A stretch of DNA of 6,375 bases from Caryophanales bacterium UBA4694 (GCA_002404835.1 DHKM01000006.1:1-6375), one strand, 5' to 3'; numbered from the stretch's first letter, positions 1 through 6,133 are shown. A program made the numbers and translations. Notes: generated from the sequence alone by a model not told the origin.

Positions 1-288
1 GGCTTTTTATCGCATTTTTTGGAAATGAACTGTAAAAATAAATTTCACATCTTATTGTATTGGTAACTTAATATGGTGCCATTCATTTCAATCGGATTGG
101 CCAGGATATTGTTTATGTAAATGCGTTATGCTGCCTTATTGAAATATTTTCAAGTGCTTGTTTTACTATTGCTTGGAACCGTTGCATTGAGGGTGGTAAT
201 GCTGTATTTTTAGAAACGGATTTTTCAGTACTACGTATTGTGGAACAAGACTGTTTTTCTGTTTGAATACTGGATTGTATTCTTTCAC
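1..288. other. Intergenic stretch without a supported gene
   Basis: This AT-rich segment lies downstream of the leftward operon and its terminator. I find no reading frame with a plausible start, ribosome site and protein-like composition, and no tRNA or rRNA signature. The only local structure seen is a short inverted repeat, TTGAAA-tat-TTTCAA, at 139-153, too small to interpret. Reading frames that enter this stretch from the kinase gene have low-complexity translations and are shadows. Confidence 0.5.
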
Positions 289-329
289 AAAAAAAGCCTT
301 GGAGAAGTTTTTGACTTCTTCCAAGACTT
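289..329 (-). terminator. Rho-independent terminator of the leftward operon
   Basis: Read on the minus strand, a stem of about 15 base pairs is formed by 294-308 and 314-329, with a 5-nt loop at 309-313 and one bulged base (319). It is followed by seven U residues (the A run at 289-295). One pair (297/326) is a G-U wobble only in the minus-strand RNA and would be a C-A mismatch in the plus-strand RNA, which supports the leftward direction. It begins 5 nt beyond the kinase stop codon, so it closes the uppP-wzz-kinase transcript. Confidence 0.9.
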
Positions 330-334
330 TGGTT

Positions 335-1108
335 TTATTTGTCTTCTTGTTCTTCTTTCCTCTGACGGTATCCGCCGTATCTATGGCCGTATTTGTTTCC
401 GTATCCGTAGCCATATCCGTATCCATAACCGCCGTATCCGCCTTTTCCGTTGTCTTCGTCCGTGGTGACCATGGTCATGACGATACCAAGGATGTTGATG
501 TTCTTCTCTTCAAGAGAATTGATGGCAGAGGCGACTTTGGATTTGTAGGAGATATGCTGGGAGCAGACGACAAGGAATCCATCGACATAGGGTCCGATGA
601 GATAAGCGTCGGAAACGACAAGGACCGGAGGTGTATCCAAGAGAACGTAGTCGTATTCTTTTCTCAGTTTGTTGATGAGTTCTCCCATCTTAGGAGAACC
701 TAGGATCTTTCCTGGGAATGGTGTGTGGCTTCCTGCGGTGATGACATCGACGTTGTCGACTTGGTGGATGATGTCGCTGATTTCGTCGACATCTCCTTTG
801 ACGTATTCTACGACACCGATCTTGTTTTCGATGTGGAACAGCTTATGGATGACAGGCTGTCTTAAGTCTAAATCGACAAGACAGACTCTGAGTCCCTTTT
901 CGGCATAGATGTGGGCAAGGTTGCAGGTAAGGGTGGTTTTTCCTTCTGCTTCCTGGGCAGAGGTGATGGCGTAGCAGCTGATCTTTTTATCTACGGATGC
1001 GAATTCGATGTTGGTCTGCAGACGGATGATGGCGTCTGCTTCCGGAGAATCGAAGTCCTTGATCAGTCCTGCGGAGACGATTCTGTGCTGGGATTCATTA
1101 TTTGGCAT
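335..1108 (-). CDS. CpsD/Wze-like bacterial tyrosine kinase
   Basis: This is a cytoplasmic BY-kinase (P-loop ATPase fold) of the type that partners a membrane Wzz/CpsC protein and controls polymerisation and export of capsule or exopolysaccharide by autophosphorylation of a C-terminal tyrosine cluster. The 257-aa protein shows a Walker A (SAQEAEGKTT, residues 50-59), a Walker A' (VCLVDLDLR, 75-83), a Walker B (YVLLDTPP, 154-161) and a tail from about 223 in which glycine and tyrosine alternate, with nine tyrosines. The start at 1108 is chosen because GGAG lies about 9 nt upstream and the family N-terminus fits; an ATG at 1147 would add a low-complexity MTMTTTTKK stretch that lies opposite the partner's acidic tail. 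The start overlaps the upstream wzz stop by 11 nt, indicating translational coupling. Oddities: Ala replaces the usual Gly before EGK, and the EX2RX2R oligomerisation motif is degenerate (DAIIRLQ, 25-31). Family assignment is secure; the polysaccharide is unknown. Confidence 0.92.
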   Translation of the reverse strand: MPNNESQHRIVSAGLIKDFDSPEADAIIRLQTNIEFASVDKKISCYAITSAQEAEGKTTLTCNLAHIYAEKGLRVCLVDLDLRQPVIHKLFHIENKIGVVEYVKGDVDEISDIIHQVDNVDVITAGSHTPFPGKILGSPKMGELINKLRKEYDYVLLDTPPVLVVSDAYLIGPYVDGFLVVCSQHISYKSKVASAINSLEEKNINILGIVMTMVTTDEDNGKGGYGGYGYGYGYGYGNKYGHRYGGYRQRKEEQEDK

Positions 1109-1940
1109 GTTTCTTGTCTCCTTTTTTGTTGTCGTCGTCATCGTCACCTGTATTCTTGTCCTCTCCGTACTTAGGAATCATACCGATGACTTTGTATCCG
1201 GTGAGATTCTCGAGTTCAATCTTGGAGGAAACATGGACATTGGTGAGTTCGCGGATGATGCCATAGGCAGCACCGACGACTGCGCCGATAAGGATACCGA
1301 TCAGAGAAATGACGGCTGTGCTTGTTGAGGTATCTTTGGCTTCGGATGCTTTGGAGGAAATGTTGACAAATCCTTTAGCCGAGCTCATCTGAGTATCGCC
1401 TCCATCGATGAGTTCTTGGGTGGTGGTCATGACCGTATCGACAAGATCCTGGGACATTTTGGCATTGGATGTTGTGGCAGAGATGTCGATGAAAAGAGAA
1501 GTATTGGTGGTGCTTCCGAATGTCGGCATGCTTGCCGTGTATTTGACTTTGCTGGTGTCGAGGGTACCGTTTGTGGTGAAGGAAGTCTTATATCCGAGTT
1601 CGATCATCTTCTTTCCGACTGCTTCTTTTACCTGACCTGTAGTGCAGTAGTTGTAGATGACACCTGCCCAGGTTCTGGCGTCGTTCAAAGTGGCCTGATC
1701 CTTGTTGATGAGCATGGTACCGGTGGACTGGTATTTCGGTTTCTTGATGGCTTTTCCATAGGTAACACCGCCGGCTAAGCCGACAAAGAGACAGATGACA
1801 AGAGCAACCCAATGCTTCTTGATCATTCTCCAAATATCGCCTAAGGTAATTCCGGATTCTTCTTCGTCGATATCTTCCTGTTCGATTTTGGCGTTGTTGC
1901 TTGGTCTAGGAAGAGAATAGTTTTCGTTTTCGCTATCCAT
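1098..1940 (-). CDS. Wzz/CpsC-like polysaccharide chain-length regulator
   Basis: This is a membrane polysaccharide co-polymerase that sets chain length and activates the adjacent tyrosine kinase through its cytoplasmic C-terminus. From the chosen start the protein has 280 aa: an acidic cytosolic N-terminus; a membrane segment at about 43-63 (HWVALVICLFVGLAGGV) after GDIWRMIKK, typical of the Wzz domain; an external region of about 140 residues; a second membrane segment at about 208-229; and a cytosolic tail with LTGYKVIGMIPKY (246-258), matching the LTGxxVxGxIP element of the family. The tail ends in a five-Asp run and a lysine-rich end. ATG at 1940 is preferred over 1955 because GGAG lies 9 nt upstream of it, whereas 1955 has no good site. 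The proline-rich motif usually found before the second membrane segment is absent. The 3' end overlaps the kinase start. Confidence 0.88.
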   Translation of the reverse strand: MDSENENYSLPRPSNNAKIEQEDIDEEESGITLGDIWRMIKKHWVALVICLFVGLAGGVTYGKAIKKPKYQSTGTMLINKDQATLNDARTWAGVIYNYCTTGQVKEAVGKKMIELGYKTSFTTNGTLDTSKVKYTASMPTFGSTTNTSLFIDISATTSNAKMSQDLVDTVMTTTQELIDGGDTQMSSAKGFVNISSKASEAKDTSTSTAVISLIGILIGAVVGAAYGIIRELTNVHVSSKIELENLTGYKVIGMIPKYGEDKNTGDDDDDNKKGDKKHAK

Positions 1941-1997
1941 TAAATAATTCTCCATTTCTTTGCAATTATAAACTTGATTTCAGCTTGTTTTCAATCC

Positions 1998-3017
1998 TTA
2001 TCGAATTAAGTAGCTAGGATTGATATAGGGAAGTACAGATTGGACTGTGCTATCGAACTGTGGATTGCCTTTTATGAGTCCGTAATAGAGACTGATCAGG
2101 ACAATACCGAGAGCAATACGGTAGATACCGAAGATATTGAATGTCTTTGTTCTTAGCATCTTCATGAAGAACTTGATGACGACTAGGGATACAGCAAAGG
2201 CTACAGTCATTCCGACTAGGATGACGGCAATCTGTGTACCATTGATGGATGGTTTTGTCATACCGAACTTCACTGCTTTGACTAAGGAACCACCTAACAT
2301 GGCAGGTACCGACATGAAGAAGGAGAATTTGGCTGCTGTTCTTCTGTCAATGGAAAGAAGGAGTGCGGCACAGATGGTGACACCGCTTCTGCTGGTTCCC
2401 GGAATAAGTGCCAGGACTTGGGCAAGACCGATGATGAGGGCATATTGGATGGATAGCTGATGGATGGATGTGATGTTGAAAATCGGATAGTTGGAATAGT
2501 TTCCGTAGTCCTTGTGTTTGTCTTCATCCAGTACGGTATCGGATTCTCGGTTGAGATGGTATCTTTGCTTGATCATCTTTGCTTTTCTTTTGAGGAGGTA
2601 TTCGATGATAAGGAAGATGATACCATAGACCATCAGTGTTATTGATACGGTCAGGTAGCCATAGAGATGCTCTTCGAACCAATCATCGAACAAGAGTCCG
2701 ATGACTCCGGCTGGAATGGAGGCGACGAGGATTTTAAGCCAGGTGTTCCAAATCTCTTTTTTCTCTTCTCTGCTTTTCTTTTTGCCAAAGGGCCATAATT
2801 GAGAGAAGAAGTTGATGATGACTGCCAATATGGCTCCTAGCTGAGTGATGACAAGGAAGAAGTTGAAGAAAGCCAGTTCATCTGGAGTCGAATTCGGTAA
2901 GGGAAGGAATTCCTGGAGAATGAGCATGTGTCCTGTTGATGATACCGGTAGCCATTCTGTGATTCCTTCTACGATTCCGAAGACGATGGCCTTCAGGATT
3001 TGAATGAATGTATCCAT
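1998..3017 (-). CDS. uppP: Undecaprenyl-diphosphatase UppP (BacA)
   Basis: This integral membrane enzyme dephosphorylates undecaprenyl diphosphate to the monophosphate, regenerating the lipid carrier for peptidoglycan and surface polysaccharide, and it commonly confers some bacitracin tolerance. The first signature, EGITEWLPVSSTGHM (17-31), places E17, E21, S27 and H30 at the same numbers as the E. coli enzyme when translation begins at 3017. That, with AAAGG 8-9 nt upstream, decides this start over the ATG at 3047. The second signature, PGTSRSG, is at 206-212 with the catalytic Arg at 210. Several hydrophobic helices are evident throughout. At 339 aa it is longer than the usual 265-290; the extra length is mainly a charged, Tyr/Asn-rich loop at about 143-188. 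It is the first gene of the leftward operon, about 57 nt before wzz, which suits a role in supplying carrier lipid for the polysaccharide pathway. Confidence 0.96.
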   Translation of the reverse strand: MDTFIQILKAIVFGIVEGITEWLPVSSTGHMLILQEFLPLPNSTPDELAFFNFFLVITQLGAILAVIINFFSQLWPFGKKKSREEKKEIWNTWLKILVASIPAGVIGLLFDDWFEEHLYGYLTVSITLMVYGIIFLIIEYLLKRKAKMIKQRYHLNRESDTVLDEDKHKDYGNYSNYPIFNITSIHQLSIQYALIIGLAQVLALIPGTSRSGVTICAALLLSIDRRTAAKFSFFMSVPAMLGGSLVKAVKFGMTKPSINGTQIAVILVGMTVAFAVSLVVIKFFMKMLRTKTFNIFGIYRIALGIVLISLYYGLIKGNPQFDSTVQSVLPYINPSYLIR

Positions 3018-3091
3018 AAATTTTACCTTTCGGATATAGATATACATCTATCCTTATTTAAATATATATAAATAAAGATTAGTGTCTTGAA

Positions 3092-3120
3092 ATTATAACA
3101 AATTGATATAGTAGGTGCAA
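3092..3120 (-). promoter_or_regulatory. Probable sigma-A promoter of uppP operon
   Basis: On the minus strand a perfect TATAAT (3092-3097) follows a weak -35 TTGCAC (3115-3120) after exactly 17 nt. Transcription would begin near 3085, giving a leader of about 70 nt before the uppP ATG. That leader contains an AT-rich imperfect palindrome (about 3054-3078) and a short GGATA...TATCC hairpin just upstream of the ribosome site. The -35 box is poor, so activity could depend on an activator. Confidence 0.55.
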
Positions 3121-3190
3121 ACCGCGATAGGGCTATTGTCGGGTTCTTTTTTGTTTTTCTTCTTTTTCCGTTCCTTTTTCGTTTTTTTAG
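3119..3190 (+). other. Imperfect hairpin followed by pyrimidine-rich tract
   Basis: Read on the plus strand, AACC...GGTT with an inner ATAG/CTAT forms a bulged hairpin at about 3119-3144. It is followed by a T-rich stretch, then about 45 nt of nearly pure pyrimidines to 3190, so the start resembles an intrinsic terminator. No rightward gene precedes it, so it may end a small transcript or be chance. A small inverted repeat TGGAT-ga-ATCCA follows at 3191-3202. I see no coding potential here. Confidence 0.25.
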
Positions 3191-3215
3191 TGGATGAATC
3201 CATTCTTTTGTTTGG

Positions 3216-3243
3216 TTTGATAAAGAACTGATTGAATATCAAA
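3216..3243. repeat. Seven-base inverted repeat in divergent region
   Basis: TTTGATA (3216-3222) and TATCAAA (3237-3243) form a perfect 7-bp inverted repeat around a 14-nt spacer. The right arm runs into TCAAATTTG (3239-3247), which recurs at 3335-3343 on the rightward promoter. It may be a regulator binding site, but in AT-rich DNA a chance origin is quite possible. Confidence 0.3.
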
Positions 3244-3340
3244 TTTGGATAGAACACTCTTGAATTAGTCTTCTTTAGTTTTAATACTTTGTGGTAAATA
3301 TACGTTTGTTTAAATAATGACTAAAAATATACACTCAAAT

Positions 3341-3369
3341 TTGACATTGGTAGAAATCGATGCTAGATT
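3341..3369 (+). promoter_or_regulatory. Probable sigma-A promoter of the fibre/sipW operon
   Basis: A perfect -35 TTGACA (3341-3346), a 17-nt spacer and a -10 TAGATT (3364-3369, four of six consensus bases) predict a transcript start near 3376. The -35 is overlapped by the perfect palindrome TCAAATTTGA (3335-3344), where a regulator could block or aid polymerase. It is placed to drive the two secreted-protein genes, sipW and the following gene, since no other strong promoter or terminator is seen between them. Confidence 0.65.
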
Positions 3370-3375
3370 ATTTTT

Positions 3376-3494
3376 GAACCCCTTACATAACGGGGATCTA
3401 TTTAAGCATATGAAATTTGTCTCCTTATACGTTCCGTAAGGGAAACAGATGGATGCTTAAACTGGATTGGCGTTTAAAGGAGACGCTGCTTTTT
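3376..3494 (+). promoter_or_regulatory. Structured 5' leader with sequestered ribosome site
   Basis: The predicted leader has several exact complementarities. TTTAAGCAT (3401-3409) pairs with ATGCTTAAA (3453-3461). GTCTCCTT (3419-3426) pairs over 8 bp with AAGGAGAC (3477-3484), which contains the Shine-Dalgarno sequence of the downstream gene. These two stems interleave as an H-type pseudoknot. A competing local hairpin, CCTTA (3423-3427) with TAAGG (3437-3441), uses the same anti-Shine-Dalgarno bases, and TTAAAC (3457-3462) can pair with GTTTAA (3472-3477). A mini reading frame encoding Met-Asp-Ala-stop (3449-3460) follows AAGGGA at 3438-3443. This layout suits translational control by ligand, protein, temperature or leader translation. 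I do not recognise a known riboswitch class. Confidence 0.5.
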
Positions 3495-4262
3495 ATGAAA
3501 AAGGAAATGAATTTGAAGTCGAGAAGGAAGTGGATTATGGGTGGCTTGGCTGCATTTGCCAGCGTTGCTCTTCTTACCACTGGTTTTGCAGTTTGGGTTG
3601 TCGGTGTACAGCAGAATACTAAAGACGGAAATGTTCAAGTTAAAGTTGATACTGCACTCAATGAATCTTTATATTTTGAGATGACACTAAACGATAAGGA
3701 TATCGTATTGGCCGAAGATAAAGAAGTCACCGATGGCTTTGTCAGGGCTACAAAATCCTCTGAAGATGGTGCCGTTCAGATTGCTGCCAATCCTTTGCAA
3801 ATCAGTTTTGAAAATATTAGTATCAAATATGGTAAAGATTCGACTTTAAAACCGACAAAGATCCAATTTTCTTTCAGTGGTGATAACGCCGCTGATGTGA
3901 CCACATCTGTAAATAAAACAAAGCGTGAAGGAACAAGCTGGAATTATATTTTTGCTCCTATTGATCTCGCGTTGCCTACTTCTGGTGATAATACTGAAGC
4001 AAAAAAATATGAAGAGGATGCAAATGGTAACGTCACAATTACTATGAGTACTGTTACTGTTGATTTTCGTTGGGGCGATTATTTTGGAAATTCTGAATCC
4101 GACCCTTCGAAGAATGATTCTCCATGTACTTATTACAATTCAAAATATGATAAGGACACTGCATTATACGAAGATTCTGTAGCCATTCAAGAAGAATTAA
4201 AAGCAATGCATGATGCACTGGATGGTAAGACTATCGGTTTGAAGGCCACTTTGGTTGCATAA
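3495..4262 (+). CDS. Secreted TasA/CalY-like protein, SipW-dependent type (copy 1)
   Basis: This 255-aa exported protein is probably processed by the SipW-type peptidase two genes downstream. Residues 1-36 form the signal: a basic start (MKKEMNLKSRRKW), a hydrophobic core (GGLAAFASVALLTT) and the GFAVWVVG boundary that matches the GxxAxFs-like end of SipW-dependent signals. The mature part is polar, Thr/Asp/Lys-rich and predicted beta-strand-rich by eye. It has an FRWG motif at 191-194, a single Cys at 211, a Tyr-rich stretch nearby, and a C-terminal helix plus strand. ATG at 3495 is chosen because AAGGAG lies 12 nt upstream and it gives a normal signal peptide. In-frame TTG 3417 and ATG 3453 (with AAGGGA 9 nt upstream) are alternatives but would add a charged segment. 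By analogy with TasA it may form extracellular fibres; sequence similarity to TasA itself is not evident beyond the signal, so function is inferred. Confidence 0.8.
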   Translation: MKKEMNLKSRRKWIMGGLAAFASVALLTTGFAVWVVGVQQNTKDGNVQVKVDTALNESLYFEMTLNDKDIVLAEDKEVTDGFVRATKSSEDGAVQIAANPLQISFENISIKYGKDSTLKPTKIQFSFSGDNAADVTTSVNKTKREGTSWNYIFAPIDLALPTSGDNTEAKKYEEDANGNVTITMSTVTVDFRWGDYFGNSESDPSKNDSPCTYYNSKYDKDTALYEDSVAIQEELKAMHDALDGKTIGLKATLVA

Positions 4263-4273
4263 GGAGAAACCTT

Positions 4274-5005
4274 ATGAAAAAATTAAAGAACGGTAAAACG
4301 ATTGGAATCGTTACTGCTAGTTTAGCTGCGGTATCATTGTTTGGTGTTGGTTTCTCAGCTTGGGTTATTTCTGGAACAAAAGGGGATACTACTAAGGATA
4401 TCAATGTTACTGTTGCTGAAATTCAGGATAAAAGAATTACGTTGGCTTTGACTTCCTCACCTGTAGATGGTTCTCTTGTGTTTGATTCTGCTACTAATGA
4501 TAATAAAGGAGATATTACTACAGCAGCGGATTCACAAACACCGAGCTTGAGTTTTTCCGTGAATTATACTGTCACTCTTGGAAACGGTGTTAAGGACTCT
4601 GATTTTGCTGTTAAGGCGAAATGGGTTTTGGGCGATAATTCTTCGGCCTTGAGTGATGCAATAACTAATAATTATTTGGAGTCACCATTATCTACAACAG
4701 ATACACAAATTTCTACCAAGGATGGTTTAAACCTTAATTATACTGTTCCAACAGGAGAAACAACAGAGACTAAGATTTCAACGACTGTAACTACTTCTGA
4801 TTCTTCTGATTCAAAAGTCTATACAATGAAAACAACATTCTATTTTGCTTGGGGAGCAAAGACCGAGCATAAAAATCCAAGTTTATATGATGATAATACA
4901 GACCATACAAATGCGGCTTTGACTGCTTTGAAGGAATTGCGGAAAGCTAATGGAGCCAAGTTTACTATTGTACTTACTCCTGAATTATCTGCTGGAACCA
5001 AGTAA
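4274..5005 (+). CDS. Secreted TasA/CalY-like protein, SipW-dependent type (copy 2)
   Basis: This is a 243-aa exported protein, a distant paralogue of the preceding one. The signal covers about 1-34: MKKLKNGK, a hydrophobic core (TIGIVTASLAAVSLFGVG), then FSAWVISG, the same boundary pattern as its neighbour. The mature region is very rich in Thr, Ser, Asp and Asn, has no cysteine and looks beta-rich. FAWG at 191-194 falls at the same residue number as FRWG in copy 1. Both are followed by a Pro-Ser/Tyr-rich link, a helix ending near NGAK or DGKT, and a closing strand (FTIVLTPEL). AAGGAG (4261-4266) overlaps the previous stop codon and lies 7 nt before the ATG, so the pair is likely coupled in translation. 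A role as a fibre or matrix subunit or its anchor is inferred from its location beside a SipW peptidase. Confidence 0.8.
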   Translation: MKKLKNGKTIGIVTASLAAVSLFGVGFSAWVISGTKGDTTKDINVTVAEIQDKRITLALTSSPVDGSLVFDSATNDNKGDITTAADSQTPSLSFSVNYTVTLGNGVKDSDFAVKAKWVLGDNSSALSDAITNNYLESPLSTTDTQISTKDGLNLNYTVPTGETTETKISTTVTTSDSSDSKVYTMKTTFYFAWGAKTEHKNPSLYDDNTDHTNAALTALKELRKANGAKFTIVLTPELSAGTK

Positions 5006-5017
5006 ATTCGAACCTAA

Positions 5018-6127
5018 ATGTCCGTAGTTGAAATTATCACTTTATTTATCACGATTGTTTGTCTACTTAGTTTCTGTGCCGTGTTTACGATTCTGTTCCG
5101 TCACTATTACATGTCGAACATTGATTCGGTGTCTTCCGGAAAGGAAGACATCGAATTGATCGATAATGCAATTGATGAAGAAAAAGAAAAGCATAACAAA
5201 GTAAAGAAGGCATGGAAGGTAGTAGGCAAGTTTTTTTCGTACTTGGTTTTGATTTTTGTTCTTGGGGTATTCGGATTATCTCTTTATTCCAGGATTCAGA
5301 ACAATTCGATGCCGTTTGGTAATTCCACGATGGTTGTGATTGCTTCCGGATCTATGTCGGAGAGAAACAACGATATCATCAAGAGCCATCCGGAGTTAAC
5401 CAATCAGTTCGATACTTATGACATCATCGGTATTGAGAAGTATGGCTCTAGTTCCGATGTCAATCTCTATGATGTTGTTGCCTATAAGAACAAGAAGAAT
5501 GTTACGATTGTCCATCGTATCATCGAGATACGTAAGGATAGTGAGACTGGTGAGGATGTCTATCTGACTCAGGGTGATTCCAACCTTGCAAGCGACAACG
5601 TCGGTAGTTCCCAGTATTCCGGCTATCTGACCTATGACAAGATCATCGGCCGTTATGATGGTAGGAGAATCAGGGGGCTTGGTATTTTTGTCATCTTCTT
5701 ACAGTCTCCGGCTGGTATCGTTACGGTATTGTCGGTTGTCTACTGCCTCTTCATGTTCGATCATTATTCCAGCAAATACAAGAAAGCCATCGTCGAGAGG
5801 ACGAACATGCTGGTGAAGCTGATCGATTATGACTTGAGTAAGGAGAACGCAGATGATGTTCTCTCCAATTACAATGAGACGCTTCTTTATAAAAATCAGC
5901 TTTATACGTTCCAGGACGGAAAGTTTATCGGAAAGAAGGGCAGTGATACCGAAGTCAAGAAAACGGATCGTTATATGTTCTTGATCAAAAAGGACAAGGG
6001 ACGGATTTCCTTGACGATTACGGATACTGTGAATCATTCGACCCGCCGTTATGATGATATTTCTCCTGAGGATGCAAAGAATCCGGAGAAATTCGTTCCG
6101 AATGACAAAGACGATAAGAAAAACTGA
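5018..6127 (+). CDS. SipW-like (ER-type) signal peptidase I with extra domains
   Basis: This membrane serine protease removes signal peptides, here most likely those of the two proteins encoded just upstream. The catalytic core carries the boxes of the ER/archaeal/SipW type: SGSM (110-113, nucleophile Ser112), IVHRI (164-168, His166 in place of the bacterial-type Lys) and QGDSN (185-189, with Asp187). Membrane segments are at about 4-27, 68-90 and 221-247. The family usually has about 190 aa with one N-terminal and one C-terminal membrane segment. This 369-aa protein adds an N-terminal membrane segment with an acidic then basic linker (28-67), and a C-terminal tail of about 120 residues, probably cytosolic given the KYKK after the last segment. 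SMSE replaces the common SMxP. The start follows an in-frame TAA directly (TAAATG), so no earlier start is possible. No clear Shine-Dalgarno is present, suggesting coupling to the gene 12 nt upstream. Confidence 0.88.
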   Translation: MSVVEIITLFITIVCLLSFCAVFTILFRHYYMSNIDSVSSGKEDIELIDNAIDEEKEKHNKVKKAWKVVGKFFSYLVLIFVLGVFGLSLYSRIQNNSMPFGNSTMVVIASGSMSERNNDIIKSHPELTNQFDTYDIIGIEKYGSSSDVNLYDVVAYKNKKNVTIVHRIIEIRKDSETGEDVYLTQGDSNLASDNVGSSQYSGYLTYDKIIGRYDGRRIRGLGIFVIFLQSPAGIVTVLSVVYCLFMFDHYSSKYKKAIVERTNMLVKLIDYDLSKENADDVLSNYNETLLYKNQLYTFQDGKFIGKKGSDTEVKKTDRYMFLIKKDKGRISLTITDTVNHSTRRYDDISPEDAKNPEKFVPNDKDDKKN

Positions 6128-6133
6128 AATTGT

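Noticed and set aside
361..452. Short GTATCC/CATATCC repeats as a possible CRISPR or microsatellite
   Set aside because: They are in-frame Gly-Tyr codons of the kinase tail, with mixed synonymous codons and no spacer/repeat structure.
263..703. Plus-strand frame opposite the kinase gene with a hydrophobic, signal-like start
   Set aside because: It lies antisense to a well-supported kinase, its hydrophobic runs are the complement of the Gly/Tyr and charged codons of that gene, and it has no ribosome site. The other plus-strand frames over 669-1778 and 2137-2645 are rejected for the same reason.
1109..1147. Upstream ATG of the kinase at 1147 giving a 13-residue extension
   Set aside because: The extension MTMTTTTKKETRN is simply the shifted reading of the partner's GAC/GAT-rich tail. 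The ATG at 1108 has GGAG at a good distance and a family-like N-terminus.
3438..3474. Resemblance of GGAAACA...TTAAAC..GG to the 5' part of the c-di-GMP-II riboswitch
   Set aside because: Only scattered matches recalled from memory. The conserved 3' half of that class is not seen before the start codon, so the leader is not assigned to it; a cmscan would settle the point.
3417..3494. Earlier starts (TTG 3417, ATG 3453) for the first secreted protein
   Set aside because: They would place a charged, non-signal segment before a normal signal peptide. ATG 3453 does have AAGGGA 9 nt upstream, so it is kept as a minor alternative, but MKK at 3495 fits the family better.
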